A stretch of 37,190 nucleotides of DNA from Pseudomonadota bacterium (GCA_023433305.1 JAEZCZ010000003.1:1-37190); one strand, 5' to 3'. Counted from the first letter of the stretch, positions 6,703 to 14,585 are shown. Numbers and translations are program-made. The notes: a model not told the origin generated them from the letters alone.

Positions 6703-9084
6703 ATGTCGTCACGAACCAAGCTCAAGCTGCGGCTTGCCCGGTGCTGCGCGTTACTGCCGCTCGTCCTCGTCGCCGCCTGTGGCGGAGGCGGTGGCGGAGG
6801 GCCGATCAGCACGCCGCCTCCGGCGCCTGCGCCAGCTCCTGCACCCGCACCGACGCCGGCTCCCACCCCCGCGCCCACACCGACTCCCACTGCGACGACA
6901 ACGGGCATGCCGCCGGCTGCGCCGGTGCCGTCCGCTTTCAACACGGCAGAATTCCGCCGCTCGGATGGACCGCTCGAGCACAACGCGGCGACAGCCTGGA
7001 ACTCGGGCCGCACGGGCCGAGGTGTGACGATTGCCGTCGTCGATACCGGCATCGACGAGGACAGCCCCGAATTCGCCGGGCGAGTCTCACCACTGTCACG
7101 CGACATGACAGGCTCGAACCGCCCGCTGACCGGCAGCGACGATCACGGGACCAACGTCTCGATGGTCGCGGCGGCGGCGCGCAACAACAGCGGCATCCTC
7201 GGCATCGCCTTCGATTCGACCATCATGGCGCTGCGCAGCGACACCGTGGGCTCGTGCGCGGGCGACAGCGCGGCCGATTCGGACACCGAATGCAGCTTCT
7301 CCGACAGCACGATCGCGGCGGCGGTGAACTACGCCTCCTCTAACGGGGCCCGGGTTATCAACCTGTCGCTCGGAGGAGAGGGCGCCGGCACCGCGCTGCG
7401 CAACGCGGTCTCCGCCGCTGTGGGGCGCGGAGCGCTCGTCGTGATCGCGGCCGGGAACGACGGCCTCGCCGAGCCCGATTCATTCGCCCGCATTCTCGAC
7501 CAGGCCGGCAATGGCGGCGTCATCATCGTCGGATCGGTCGATGCCGACGGCAGCATCTCGTCCTTCAGCAACCGCGCCGGATCGCAGAACGTCCATTACA
7601 TGGCGGCGCTCGGCAGCCGGATCTGCTGCGTCTATGACGGTGGTGAGGTCTACGTCGATGGCGAGGGCTTCTCCTATCTGTTCCAGGGAACCAGCTTTTC
7701 CGCGCCGCAGGTTTCGGGAGCGGCGGCGCTGCTGGCGCAAGCCTTTCCCAATCTGACCGGCCGTGAAATCGCCGACATCCTGCTGCGCTCGGCTTTCGAC
7801 GTCGGAGCGGCGGGGACCGACGCAGTCTACGGCCGCGGCATCCTCGACATAGCGCGCGCCTTCCAGCCGATCGGCACCACCGCGCTCGCCGGCGGCACTA
7901 CCGCCGTCTCGCTCGGCGACGGCACCGGCGCGGGCTCCCCGGCGATGGGTGACGCACTCGCGGGCGCCTCGCTGCCTGCGATCGTGCTCGACGAGTACGA
8001 CCGCGCCTTCCAGGCGGACCTCGGCGGCACCTTGCGCAACGCCGAGCCGGTCGACCGGCTCCACCGCGCGCTCGGGTCGTCGCAACGTCATGTGTCGTTC
8101 GGCTCGGACTTGACGTCGGTGGCCTTCTCGATCGACGACCAAGGGCGCCTCGGCGCGTTGCGGCTCAGCCAGGACGAAGCCGAACGATCGCGCGTGCTCG
8201 CCGCGCGCATCACCACCCAGCTCGCGCCCGACCTGCGGGTCGGCTTCGCTTTTGCTAACGGCGCGGAGGGGCTCGTCGCACAGTTGCAGGGGCAGGACCG
8301 TCCCGCCTTCCTGATCGCGTCCGACGCGGGCGGTGATGACGGCGCCTTACGCCACACCGATGCCTCGATCGCGGTGCGCAAGCAGCTCGGCCCTTGGGGC
8401 GTTACGCTGAGCGCTGAGCAGGGCAAGACGGTGAGCGGTGCTGCGATGCGCCGCCAAGCCGAAATGGCCGGCCGCGGCCTGCGCGAGGCCGTCGCGACAT
8501 ACGGCATTTCCGTGGACCGCAGCTTCGGCGATCTGGACGCCACGCTCGGCCTGAGCTGGATGGAGGAGGAGCATACCCTGCTCGGCGCGCGCTTCCATGA
8601 CGCCTTCGGCCTGCAGGGCGCGAGGACGCTGTTCCTCGATACTTCGCTGGGGTGGAACATCGCGCCCGGCTGGAGGCTCGGCGCTGCCTTCCGGCAGGGG
8701 CACACCACGGCACAAGACGGTGGCCTCGTGGCCGGCTCGCATCTCACCAGTCGCGCCTGGTCGCTCGACTTTGAACGCCGCGGCGTCTTCTCGGCAGCGG
8801 ACCGGATCGGCCTCCGCCTGTCGCAGCCGCTGCGGGTCGAAGGAGGTGCGCTCAATCTCAACCTGCCGGTTGCGTACAGCTACGACACGCTACGCCCCGA
8901 ATATGGCACGCGTTCGCTCGCGCTGGCCCCGCGCGGCCGGGAACTGCTGGGCGAAGTCGCCTGGACCGGGCCGATCCTGTCGGGGGAGGGCGCGGCGAGC
9001 CTGTTCTATCGCCGCGATCCGGGCCACCACGAGGCGCTGCCCGACGACAAGGGCTTGGCGCTGCGCTGGTCCAAAAGGTTCTAG
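6703..9084 (+). CDS. Subtilisin-type (S8) serine protease, lipidated autotransporter-like
   Basis: 793 residues. The N-terminal signal ends LVLVAAC with the lipobox cysteine at residue 26, followed by seven glycines and a Pro/Ala/Thr linker (about residues 38-66). The S8 protease domain carries the full triad: D114 (VVDTGID), H148 (DDHGTNVS) and S331 (GTSFSAP). The C-terminal half (about 480-793) has alternating beta strands and ends LALRWSKRF; a terminal phenylalanine is the usual BAM recognition feature of outer-membrane barrels. Lipidated subtilisin autotransporters are known (NalP of Neisseria, SphB1 of Bordetella), where they process surface proteins. AAGGGA before the ATG supports the start. 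It shares CTAG with the convergent gmk stop. Confidence 0.87.
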   Translation: MSSRTKLKLRLARCCALLPLVLVAACGGGGGGGPISTPPPAPAPAPAPAPTPAPTPAPTPTPTATTTGMPPAAPVPSAFNTAEFRRSDGPLEHNAATAWNSGRTGRGVTIAVVDTGIDEDSPEFAGRVSPLSRDMTGSNRPLTGSDDHGTNVSMVAAAARNNSGILGIAFDSTIMALRSDTVGSCAGDSAADSDTECSFSDSTIAAAVNYASSNGARVINLSLGGEGAGTALRNAVSAAVGRGALVVIAAGNDGLAEPDSFARILDQAGNGGVIIVGSVDADGSISSFSNRAGSQNVHYMAALGSRICCVYDGGEVYVDGEGFSYLFQGTSFSAPQVSGAAALLAQAFPNLTGREIADILLRSAFDVGAAGTDAVYGRGILDIARAFQPIGTTALAGGTTAVSLGDGTGAGSPAMGDALAGASLPAIVLDEYDRAFQADLGGTLRNAEPVDRLHRALGSSQRHVSFGSDLTSVAFSIDDQGRLGALRLSQDEAERSRVLAARITTQLAPDLRVGFAFANGAEGLVAQLQGQDRPAFLIASDAGGDDGALRHTDASIAVRKQLGPWGVTLSAEQGKTVSGAAMRRQAEMAGRGLREAVATYGISVDRSFGDLDATLGLSWMEEEHTLLGARFHDAFGLQGARTLFLDTSLGWNIAPGWRLGAAFRQGHTTAQDGGLVAGSHLTSRAWSLDFERRGVFSAADRIGLRLSQPLRVEGGALNLNLPVAYSYDTLRPEYGTRSLALAPRGRELLGEVAWTGPILSGEGAASLFYRRDPGHHEALPDDKGLALRWSKRF

Positions 9085-9716
9085 CGCATCAACTCGCGCG
9101 CGAAGTCGACCAGTCCCGTCTGGCGCACGCGGCGCAAGCGCTCCGCGTGGAGGATCGTTCGCACCCGATCGAAGCAGTCGTCGATGGCGTCGTTGACGAC
9201 GACGTAGTCGTAGGCGTCCCAGTGGCTGATCTCCGCCCGCGCGCGGTCCATCCGCCCGGCGATGACCTCGTCGCTGTCGGTTCCGCGGTTGCGTAGCCGC
9301 TCCTCGAGCGCGGCGATACTCGGCGGCAGCAGGAACACCGAAACGACATCCGCACCGGCACGCTGCGACAGTTGCTGAGCACCTTGCCAGTCGACATCGA
9401 ACAGGAAATCGCGCCCCAGGCCCATGCCCTCGGCGATCTGGGCGCGCGGGGTGCCGTAGCAGTTGCCGAAGACTTCGGCCCATTCGAGGAACGCGTCGGC
9501 TTCGACCATCGCCTTGAAGCCGGGCAGGTCGATGAACTCGTAGTCCCGGCCTTCGACTTCACCGGGCCGTTTCGGGCGGGTGGTCACCGAAACCGACATC
9601 TGCAGGTTGTCCTCGGCAGCAAGCAGCTTGCGTGCCACGGTCGTCTTGCCAGCGCCCGACGGCGAGGAGAGAATGAACATCAGGCCGCGGCGCGGGAGAG
9701 TCGAGGAATCCGCCAT
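9081..9716 (-). CDS. gmk: Guanylate kinase
   Basis: 211 residues. It phosphorylates GMP to GDP in the cytoplasm. Motifs: the P-loop SSPSGAGKTT (about residues 17-26), SVSVTTRPKRPGEVEGRDYEFI of the GMP-binding region, the FLEWAEVFGNCYGTP segment, FDVDWQGAQQL, and the lid R(L)RNRGTDS. The ATG at 9716 gives the usual short lead (MADSSTLPRRGLMFILSS). No Shine-Dalgarno is evident; instead a 7-bp inverted repeat (9718-9737) sits directly upstream. The stop overlaps the stop of the convergent autotransporter gene in the shared CTAG. Standalone gmk outside a ribosomal or rpoZ cluster is normal in alphaproteobacteria. Confidence 0.97.
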   Translation of the reverse strand: MADSSTLPRRGLMFILSSPSGAGKTTVARKLLAAEDNLQMSVSVTTRPKRPGEVEGRDYEFIDLPGFKAMVEADAFLEWAEVFGNCYGTPRAQIAEGMGLGRDFLFDVDWQGAQQLSQRAGADVVSVFLLPPSIAALEERLRNRGTDSDEVIAGRMDRARAEISHWDAYDYVVVNDAIDDCFDRVRTILHAERLRRVRQTGLVDFARELMR

Positions 9717-9760
9717 GCCCGCTGTTGGCGCAGCGGGCCGGTCGAAATCAACCCTGTCGG

Positions 9761-10174
9761 TTATTCTTCGGCGTTGTCGGCCTGCTTTTCGAAGCTTTCT
9801 TCGCCGCGGCGGACCGCTTCGCGCCGGCCGAGGCTGCGGTCGAAGACCGCTTTCGCCAGCAGCCCACCGGTCACCAGCAGGAAACCCGGCACCGAACGCG
9901 TCGCCATGCGCGCCGCGCTGGTAGCGGCCATGGACCGAACCATCGTGCGGCCTTTGACGATGTCGGCCGCCTTCTCGTCAGGGTACCGCAACTTGAGCAA
10001 GGCGGTCTCGACCGCGCGGCCGGTGATCATCGACACCCCCCGCATCGCGACGTCCATGATGAGAAGGTTGGTGGCCGGATTGTTGCTCGGGCCCGGCACC
10101 TTGGCCAGCGCGGTCTTGGTCTTGCGAGCGGCCTTGCGTGCCGCCGACTTCACTCGAGGAGGTTTCACGCTCAT
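9761..10174 (-). CDS. Basic protein of unknown function
   Basis: 137 residues, not recognised. The first 25 residues are very rich in Lys and Arg (MSVKPPRVKSAARKAARKTK), followed by a region with moderately hydrophobic helices (LLIMDVAMRGVSMI, SVPGFLLVTGGLLAKAVF) and an acidic tail ending ADNAEE. The frame is open upstream, but the ATG at 10174 has GAGGA-like sequence nearby and is preferred. It is on the same strand as sspB, 34 bases downstream of it, and ends 44 bases before gmk, so the three may be co-transcribed. A DNA-associated or membrane-peripheral role can be imagined but not shown. Confidence 0.68.
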   Translation of the reverse strand: MSVKPPRVKSAARKAARKTKTALAKVPGPSNNPATNLLIMDVAMRGVSMITGRAVETALLKLRYPDEKAADIVKGRTMVRSMAATSAARMATRSVPGFLLVTGGLLAKAVFDRSLGRREAVRRGEESFEKQADNAEE

Positions 10175-10208
10175 CCGCCGCTCCCTGCCGCGGACTCGCC
10201 CGGCCGCG

Positions 10209-10721
10209 CTATTTCTTGCGGCCGAAGTCGACCGTGACGACGTTCGAGCCGTCGTCGGCGGATTCAACGGGCTTCTTGCCTCCGCGTTCCTTCGCCTCGG
10301 GTCCATCGTTCTCGGCGTCTTCGTGGGCGGTAGGCTCGATATCGGAGACGGCGGCCTGGAACTGCAATCCGAAATCGACCGCCGGATCGACGAAGGCCGT
10401 GATCGCCGCAAAGGGAATCTGCAGCTTGGCGGGAATCTGGTTGAAGCTCAGCCCGACCTGGAAGCCGGCATCATCGACCGCGAGGTCCCAGAACTTGTTC
10501 TGCAGCACGATCGTCATCTCATCGGGAAAACGCTCGCGCAGATGCTGCGGAATCGACACGCCGGGGGCGCCCGTCTTGAAGGTGATGTAGAAATGGTGGT
10601 TGCCCGGCAGCACCCCGCCGCCGCGCTCGACCGCGCCCAGCACCCGGCCGACCACGGCGCGCAAGGCTTCCTGAACGATCTCGTCGTAAGGGATCAGGCT
10701 GTCGGGCGTCTCGTCACTCAT
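10209..10721 (-). CDS. sspB: SspB-type ClpXP adaptor protein (alphaproteobacterial)
   Basis: 170 residues. SspB delivers ssrA-tagged and other substrates to the ClpXP protease. The core is clear: IPYDEIVQEALRAVVGRVL, GNHHFYITFKT, VSIPQHLRERFPDEMTIVLQNKFWDL, FQVGLSFNQIPAKLQIPFAAITAFVDPAVDFGLQF. The C-terminal tail after about residue 125 is charged and ends NVVTVDFGRKK; in other SspB proteins the extreme C-terminus contacts ClpX. The ATG at 10721 is used; a GTG lies one codon upstream. A TTGACC -35-like element is at 10757-10752. Divergent from hisB. Confidence 0.92.
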   Translation of the reverse strand: MSDETPDSLIPYDEIVQEALRAVVGRVLGAVERGGGVLPGNHHFYITFKTGAPGVSIPQHLRERFPDEMTIVLQNKFWDLAVDDAGFQVGLSFNQIPAKLQIPFAAITAFVDPAVDFGLQFQAAVSDIEPTAHEDAENDGPEAKERGGKKPVESADDGSNVVTVDFGRKK

Positions 10722-10799
10722 CACCGTTTAGGTGGCGAGGGCGTGGCGCGCGGTCAAGCGCGAATGATGGCACCGCCAGCTCCCGCGCGCGGGAGGGAG

Positions 10800-10827
10800 T
10801 TGCTTCACATGCGCCCTCGCGTATAGC
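10800..10827 (+). promoter_or_regulatory. Probable hisB promoter, leaderless arrangement
   Basis: TTGCTT (10800-10805), a 16-base spacer and TATAGC (10822-10827) form a plausible housekeeping promoter. The ATG of hisB begins six bases after the -10 box, so transcription would start at or next to the A of the start codon. No Shine-Dalgarno sequence is present, which fits leaderless translation. This is inference from spacing. Confidence 0.45.
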
Positions 10828-10833
10828 GCGGCC

Positions 10834-11427
10834 ATGCGTACCGGACGGATCGAGCGCAAGACCGCGGAAACCGACATCCTCGTCGAAGTAAATCTCGACG
10901 GGACGGGGGCTTACGACATTTCGACGGGCATCGGCTTCCTCGACCACATGGTCGAACAGTTCAGCCGCCACTCCCTGATCGACGTGACGTTGAAGGTCCG
11001 GGGCGACCTCCACGTGGACCAACACCATACCACCGAGGACAGCGCGATCGCGCTCGGCCAGGCGATCGCCCAAGCACTCGGCGACAAGGGCGGGATAGGC
11101 CGTTACGGCCATGCCTATTCACCGATGGACGAGACGCTGGCGCGCGTCGCTCTCGACATCTCGGGCCGTCCCTACCTCGTCTGGAAAGCCCGCTTCACGC
11201 AGGACAAGCTCGGCGAGTGGGACACCGAGCTGATCGAGCACTGGTTCCACTCGGTGGCGCAGGCCGCCGGGATCACGCTGCACGTGCAGTTGCTTTACGG
11301 CCAGAACAACCACCACGTGTGCGAGGCGATCTACAAGGGGTTCGCGCGGGCGATGCGAACGGCGGTCGAGCTCGACGTCCGCAAGGGCGGGGCCGTGCCT
11401 TCCACCAAGGGTCAGCTTGGTGGTTGA
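10834..11427 (+). CDS. hisB: Imidazoleglycerol-phosphate dehydratase
   Basis: 197 residues, the length of a monofunctional HisB without the phosphatase domain found in E. coli. It dehydrates imidazole-glycerol phosphate to imidazole-acetol phosphate. Both metal-binding repeats are visible: GIGFLDHMVEQFSRHSLID...DLHVDQHHTTEDSAIALGQA and ISGRPYLVW...STELIEHWFHSVAQAAGITLHV-type sequence with QNNHHVCEAIYKGFARAMR. First gene of the histidine block; hisH follows after eight bases. No ribosome binding site precedes the ATG, and the promoter seems to abut the start codon. Confidence 0.97.
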   Translation: MRTGRIERKTAETDILVEVNLDGTGAYDISTGIGFLDHMVEQFSRHSLIDVTLKVRGDLHVDQHHTTEDSAIALGQAIAQALGDKGGIGRYGHAYSPMDETLARVALDISGRPYLVWKARFTQDKLGEWDTELIEHWFHSVAQAAGITLHVQLLYGQNNHHVCEAIYKGFARAMRTAVELDVRKGGAVPSTKGQLGG

Positions 11428-11435
11428 GGCCGATC

Positions 11436-12065
11436 ATGGCTGAAGCAATAGCGCTGATCGATTACGGCGCGGGCAACCTCCATTCGGTACGCAATGCCCT
11501 GATCGCGTCGGGCGCCGAACGGGTCGCGGTGACGTCGGACCCCGACATCGTGCGTGGCGCGCGGCGCATCGTGCTGCCGGGGGTGGGCTCGTTCAAGGCC
11601 TGCGCCGACGGATTGAGCGCCATCCCGGGACTGGTCGAGGCGCTCGAGCAACGCGTCATGGGGGACGGCGTGCCGTTCCTGGGGGTCTGCGTCGGAATGC
11701 AGCTGCTTGCGACGCGCGGCCTGGAGCATGGCGCCACCGCGGGGCTCGACTGGATCGCGGGAGAAGTGAGCCTGATCGAGCGCACCGACCCGGCGATCAA
11801 GGTGCCGCACATGGGCTGGAACGACGTCTCGCCGACGCCGCATGGCGACGGGGCCACGCTGATCGAACCCGGCGAAGCCTATTTCCTCCATTCCTATCAG
11901 TTCCGGCCCGACGACGGGCGCGAGATCGCCGCGATGACCGATCATGGCGGCGGCTTGGTTGCAGCGGTAGCGCGCGACAATCTCGTCGGTGTCCAGTTCC
12001 ACCCGGAAAAGAGCCAGGCCTATGGATTGGCACTGTTGGCCCGCTTCCTTGAATGGAATCCGTGA
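11436..12065 (+). CDS. hisH: Imidazole glycerol phosphate synthase, glutamine amidotransferase subunit
   Basis: 209 residues. HisH hydrolyses glutamine and passes ammonia to HisF to make imidazole-glycerol phosphate and AICAR. The class I amidotransferase triad is seen: Cys in FLGVCVGMQLL, and His and Glu in GVQFHPEKSQ. IDYGAGNLHSVRNAL opens the protein as in the family. The frame is open further upstream within hisB, but homology starts at the ATG at 11436. It is separated from its partner hisF (15396) by the SDR-GH130 pair, an HTH gene and hisA. Confidence 0.97.
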   Translation: MAEAIALIDYGAGNLHSVRNALIASGAERVAVTSDPDIVRGARRIVLPGVGSFKACADGLSAIPGLVEALEQRVMGDGVPFLGVCVGMQLLATRGLEHGATAGLDWIAGEVSLIERTDPAIKVPHMGWNDVSPTPHGDGATLIEPGEAYFLHSYQFRPDDGREIAAMTDHGGGLVAAVARDNLVGVQFHPEKSQAYGLALLARFLEWNP

Positions 12066-12103
12066 ACCGTTGCAGCCGGACGACTAACGCAAGTTAGGAA
12101 GTC

Positions 12104-12128
12104 GGAACCGGGGTCTAGGCCATGCGTC
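12104..12128 (+). promoter_or_regulatory. Possible sigma-EcfG-type promoter before the SDR gene
   Basis: GGAAC (12104-12108), 16 bases, then CGTC (12125-12128), against the EcfG consensus GGAAC-N16/17-CGTT; one base differs. The -10 end is 23 bases before the SDR ATG at 12152, leaving room for its AAAGGAGA ribosome binding site. This position favours a real promoter that would let the SDR-GH130 pair be expressed apart from the histidine genes around it. Confidence 0.42.
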
Positions 12129-12151
12129 TCCCGAGCAAAGGAGACGATAAA

Positions 12152-12919
12152 ATGGCCGATGCCGATCCCAATCTTCGCGACGCACACACCGAAATGCCTT
12201 CGCTCGAGGGGCGCAAGGCGATCATTACCGGCGGCACGACGGGCATCGGGCGCGCCATTGGCGTGCTGCTTGCTTCCGAGGGTGTCGAAATCTTCACTTG
12301 CGGCCGCGACGAACGGCACCTGAAGGACGGTCTGGAGCGGATCAACGAGGTCGGCAAGGGCGACGGCATCAGCGTCGACCTGGCCGAGCGTGACGGCCTC
12401 AACCGCTTCTTCGACGAAGCCGAGAAGAAGCTCGGCGGCTATGACATCGCGATCGTGAACGCAGCGGTGCCTGTCGAAGGGCTGACGAACACCAGCGAGG
12501 AAGACGCCTGGTACGCGATCGCGACCGACTACACCGCTTATGTCATGAGCGCGCACAAGGCGGCCGCTCACCTCAAGGACAAGGGCGACCTCATTCTGAT
12601 CGGCTCGATGAGCGCCCACAGCCTCGGAGGCGGATCGTCGATTTACGCCGGAATGAAGAAGGGCATCCAGGGGTTCGCCGAAGCCCTGCACAAGGAGCTC
12701 GGCAAGAAGGGCATCAAGGTCGGGCTGGTCGAGCCCGGCCTTACCGGCGCGGACTTCCAATATCCGGACATTTCCGCCGAGAAGCAGCGCGAGATGATCA
12801 ATGCCGAGAAGATGCTCCGTGCCGAGGACATCGCAGTGGCCGTTCATTTCATGCTGACCCAGCCGCGTCGAGCGGTCGTCCACCAGCTCGCGGTCACGCA
12901 GCGGGTTCCCGACGAGTGA
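12152..12919 (+). CDS. Short-chain dehydrogenase/reductase (SDR)
   Basis: 255 residues, classical SDR. The nucleotide-binding motif TGGTTGIGRA is at about residues 26-35, the IVNAA motif near 101-105, the catalytic serine region GSMSAHS at 151-157 and YxxxK as Y165-K169. It is an NAD(P)-dependent oxidoreductase; the substrate is unknown. The start at 12152 is supported by AAAGGAGA seven bases upstream; an in-frame ATG at 12122 lacks this. Its stop overlaps the GTG start of the GH130 gene. With a possible EcfG promoter upstream, it looks like the first gene of a separate two-gene unit lodged between hisH and hisA. Confidence 0.92.
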   Translation: MADADPNLRDAHTEMPSLEGRKAIITGGTTGIGRAIGVLLASEGVEIFTCGRDERHLKDGLERINEVGKGDGISVDLAERDGLNRFFDEAEKKLGGYDIAIVNAAVPVEGLTNTSEEDAWYAIATDYTAYVMSAHKAAAHLKDKGDLILIGSMSAHSLGGGSSIYAGMKKGIQGFAEALHKELGKKGIKVGLVEPGLTGADFQYPDISAEKQREMINAEKMLRAEDIAVAVHFMLTQPRRAVVHQLAVTQRVPDE

Positions 12920-14052
12920 GCTTTGCCGAGGACCGGCTGGTCCTGACGCCGAACGACATCGATCTCTCCCGCTCACCCCTTCATGGTGCGATCGAGGCCG
13001 AGACTTACGTCCTGGGCGCGTTCAATCCCGGCCTAGCCCGGCTGCCCAACGGCAACCTGCTGATGATGGTGCGGGTGGCGGAGGCGCTGCGTCAGCCGGT
13101 GTTCGACGACAAGGTCCACGCCATTCGGTGGGATTCGGAGCGCGGCTTCGTGCTCGACGGCTGGCCGCTCGAGCTTTGCGATACCTCCGACCCGCGCAAG
13201 TTCTTGCTCCACGGCCACGGCTGGAAGATCATGGCGCTCACTTCGCTCGCCTGGCTGCTGCCTGTCGAACTCAGCCCCGACGGGCTCGAGGTCGTCGCTC
13301 TGCATTACGACAAGGTGATCGCGCCGCGGGGGACCTATCAGTGCTACGGCATCGAGGACGCGCGGATCAGTCGCGTCGACGGTCGCTGGCTGATGACGAC
13401 CTGCTCGGTCAGTCCGGAGCGGCATTCGACCACGCTCTATAGTTCGGACAATGCGCTCGACTGGACGTTCGAGGGGATTGTCCTCGATCATCAGAACAAG
13501 GACATGCTGATCTTCGAAGGGCTGATCGACGGCCAGTACTGGGCGCAGACGCGGCCGCTCGGGCAATTGTTCTTCGCCTATCCCCCGGGCAGCCCCTGGC
13601 ATGCCGGGCCGTCGATCAATCATGCTACCAGCCCCGATGGCCTCCACTGGAAGCCTCACATCGAACCGGCGATCCGGCCGCATGCGGGCACCGCGGCGAC
13701 TGCGCGCATCGGGGGCGGGACGCCGCCGATCCTGACCGAGATTGCCGGCCGACGCGGCTGGCTGACTCTGTGGCACGGGGTGGAGCCCAAGCAGATCGTG
13801 GGCATCTACCGCACATACTGGTCGCTGCTCGATCCCGACGAACCGTGGAAGGTGCTCGCCACGAGCCACGAGCCTCTCCTCGTGCCCAATCCGGCCCTCA
13901 CCGAGCCGATCAAGGATCAGATGTACCTCGACGACGTGGTTTTTTCGACCGGCATTGCCGATGCCGGAGACCACTTCATCGTCGCGAGCGGCGAGGCGGA
14001 CCTGGCGTGCAGGATCACCCATGTGCCCAAAGAGATGTTCGTTCCCGCGTAG
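12916..14052 (+). CDS. GH130-like glycosidase/phosphorylase
   Basis: 378 residues with the five-bladed beta-propeller pattern of glycoside hydrolase family 130: AFNPGLARLPNGNLLMMVRVAE near the N-terminus, YGIEDARISRVDGRWLMT (the Asp of this motif is the family's catalytic acid), GGGTPPILTEIAGRRGWLTLWHGVE and YLDDVVFSTG near the end. GH130 enzymes mainly act on beta-mannosides, often as phosphorylases; which one this is cannot be told. No signal peptide, so cytoplasmic. It starts at GTG 12916, overlapping the SDR stop by four bases (GTGA), so the two are coupled. Confidence 0.83.
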   Translation: MSFAEDRLVLTPNDIDLSRSPLHGAIEAETYVLGAFNPGLARLPNGNLLMMVRVAEALRQPVFDDKVHAIRWDSERGFVLDGWPLELCDTSDPRKFLLHGHGWKIMALTSLAWLLPVELSPDGLEVVALHYDKVIAPRGTYQCYGIEDARISRVDGRWLMTTCSVSPERHSTTLYSSDNALDWTFEGIVLDHQNKDMLIFEGLIDGQYWAQTRPLGQLFFAYPPGSPWHAGPSINHATSPDGLHWKPHIEPAIRPHAGTAATARIGGGTPPILTEIAGRRGWLTLWHGVEPKQIVGIYRTYWSLLDPDEPWKVLATSHEPLLVPNPALTEPIKDQMYLDDVVFSTGIADAGDHFIVASGEADLACRITHVPKEMFVPA

Positions 14053-14176
14053 CTCCCGGCGCTCCCCCGGAAGAGGTCAGCCGTCCGCCGCTCTTGCGAA
14101 GGAGGGCTGTGGAAGGGGGCCCATGCTCGAAAAAAACACTTTCCTACAGGCCCCGGTCTGTGGCTTATGCTGCCCG

Positions 14177-14500
14177 ATGAGCCCTTCGACTCCCGACCCT
14201 TCGCGCCCCGACAAGGCTTCGCTGCCTGATCCCAGCTATCATTGGACGACGCTCAAGGCCCAGGTGTTTCTCGGCGCGCTCGCCGATCTCGGCTGCGTCG
14301 GCGATGCGGCCCGGGCGGTGGGGATGAGCCGGCAATCGGCCTACAAGCTGCGCGAGCGGCTGGGGCGAGACACGCTGTTCGCCCGCGCATGGGACCACGC
14401 TCAGGCGACGGGGCGCGAGAAGCGCCGGGCGGTTCGGCGCGCCGCGCGCAGGGCGCCACGCTTGGCGCCCGAAAGCGACATTTTCGGGCTCGGCCGATGA
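14177..14500 (+). CDS. Small helix-turn-helix protein
   Basis: 107 residues. A Pro/Asp/Ser-rich lead is followed by a helix-turn-helix (about residues 39-63: LGCVGDAARAVGMSRQSAYKLRERLG), then a very basic stretch (REKRRAVRRAARRAPR) and a tail ending SDIFGLGR. A DNA-binding protein is likely; the regulon is unknown. ATG at 14177; TATGCT five bases before it could be a -10 box of a leaderless transcript, though no good -35 is seen. The DNA at its 3' end and after it carries repeated GCGACA motifs (14475-14585), which could be its own binding sites. It lies between the GH130 gene and hisA. Confidence 0.75.
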   Translation: MSPSTPDPSRPDKASLPDPSYHWTTLKAQVFLGALADLGCVGDAARAVGMSRQSAYKLRERLGRDTLFARAWDHAQATGREKRRAVRRAARRAPRLAPESDIFGLGR

Positions 14501-14585
14501 CGGCCGACAGATCGAGGGCGACAGTTTGCCACGAAGGCGACAGACTGTCCGCGGAAAGCGACACGAAGCGCGTGCCAAGGCGACA
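14471..14585 (+). repeat. Spaced GCGACA motif repeats upstream of hisA
   Basis: Five copies of GCGACA start at 14475, 14518, 14537, 14558 and 14580, with flanks resembling GAAGGCGACAG; a related CCGACA is at 14504. The last three spacings are 19, 21 and 22 bases, near two helical turns, placing the motifs on one DNA face. Around 14539-14549 the repeat forms GACAG-A-CTGTC, a perfect inverted repeat. The array begins in the 3' end of the HTH gene and occupies the gap before hisA. An operator array is the natural reading; repeat-rich junk is the alternative. Confidence 0.55.

Noticed and set aside
6817..6900. Repetitive Pro/Ala/Thr-coding DNA as a possible CRISPR or satellite repeat.
   Set aside because: Period-6 codon repetition is explained by the linker of the S8 lipoprotein; no spacers or uniform repeat length.
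12084..12097. CTAAC-GCAA-GTTAG hairpin after hisH as a terminator.
   Set aside because: Five-base AT-containing stem without a following T-run; too weak to call.
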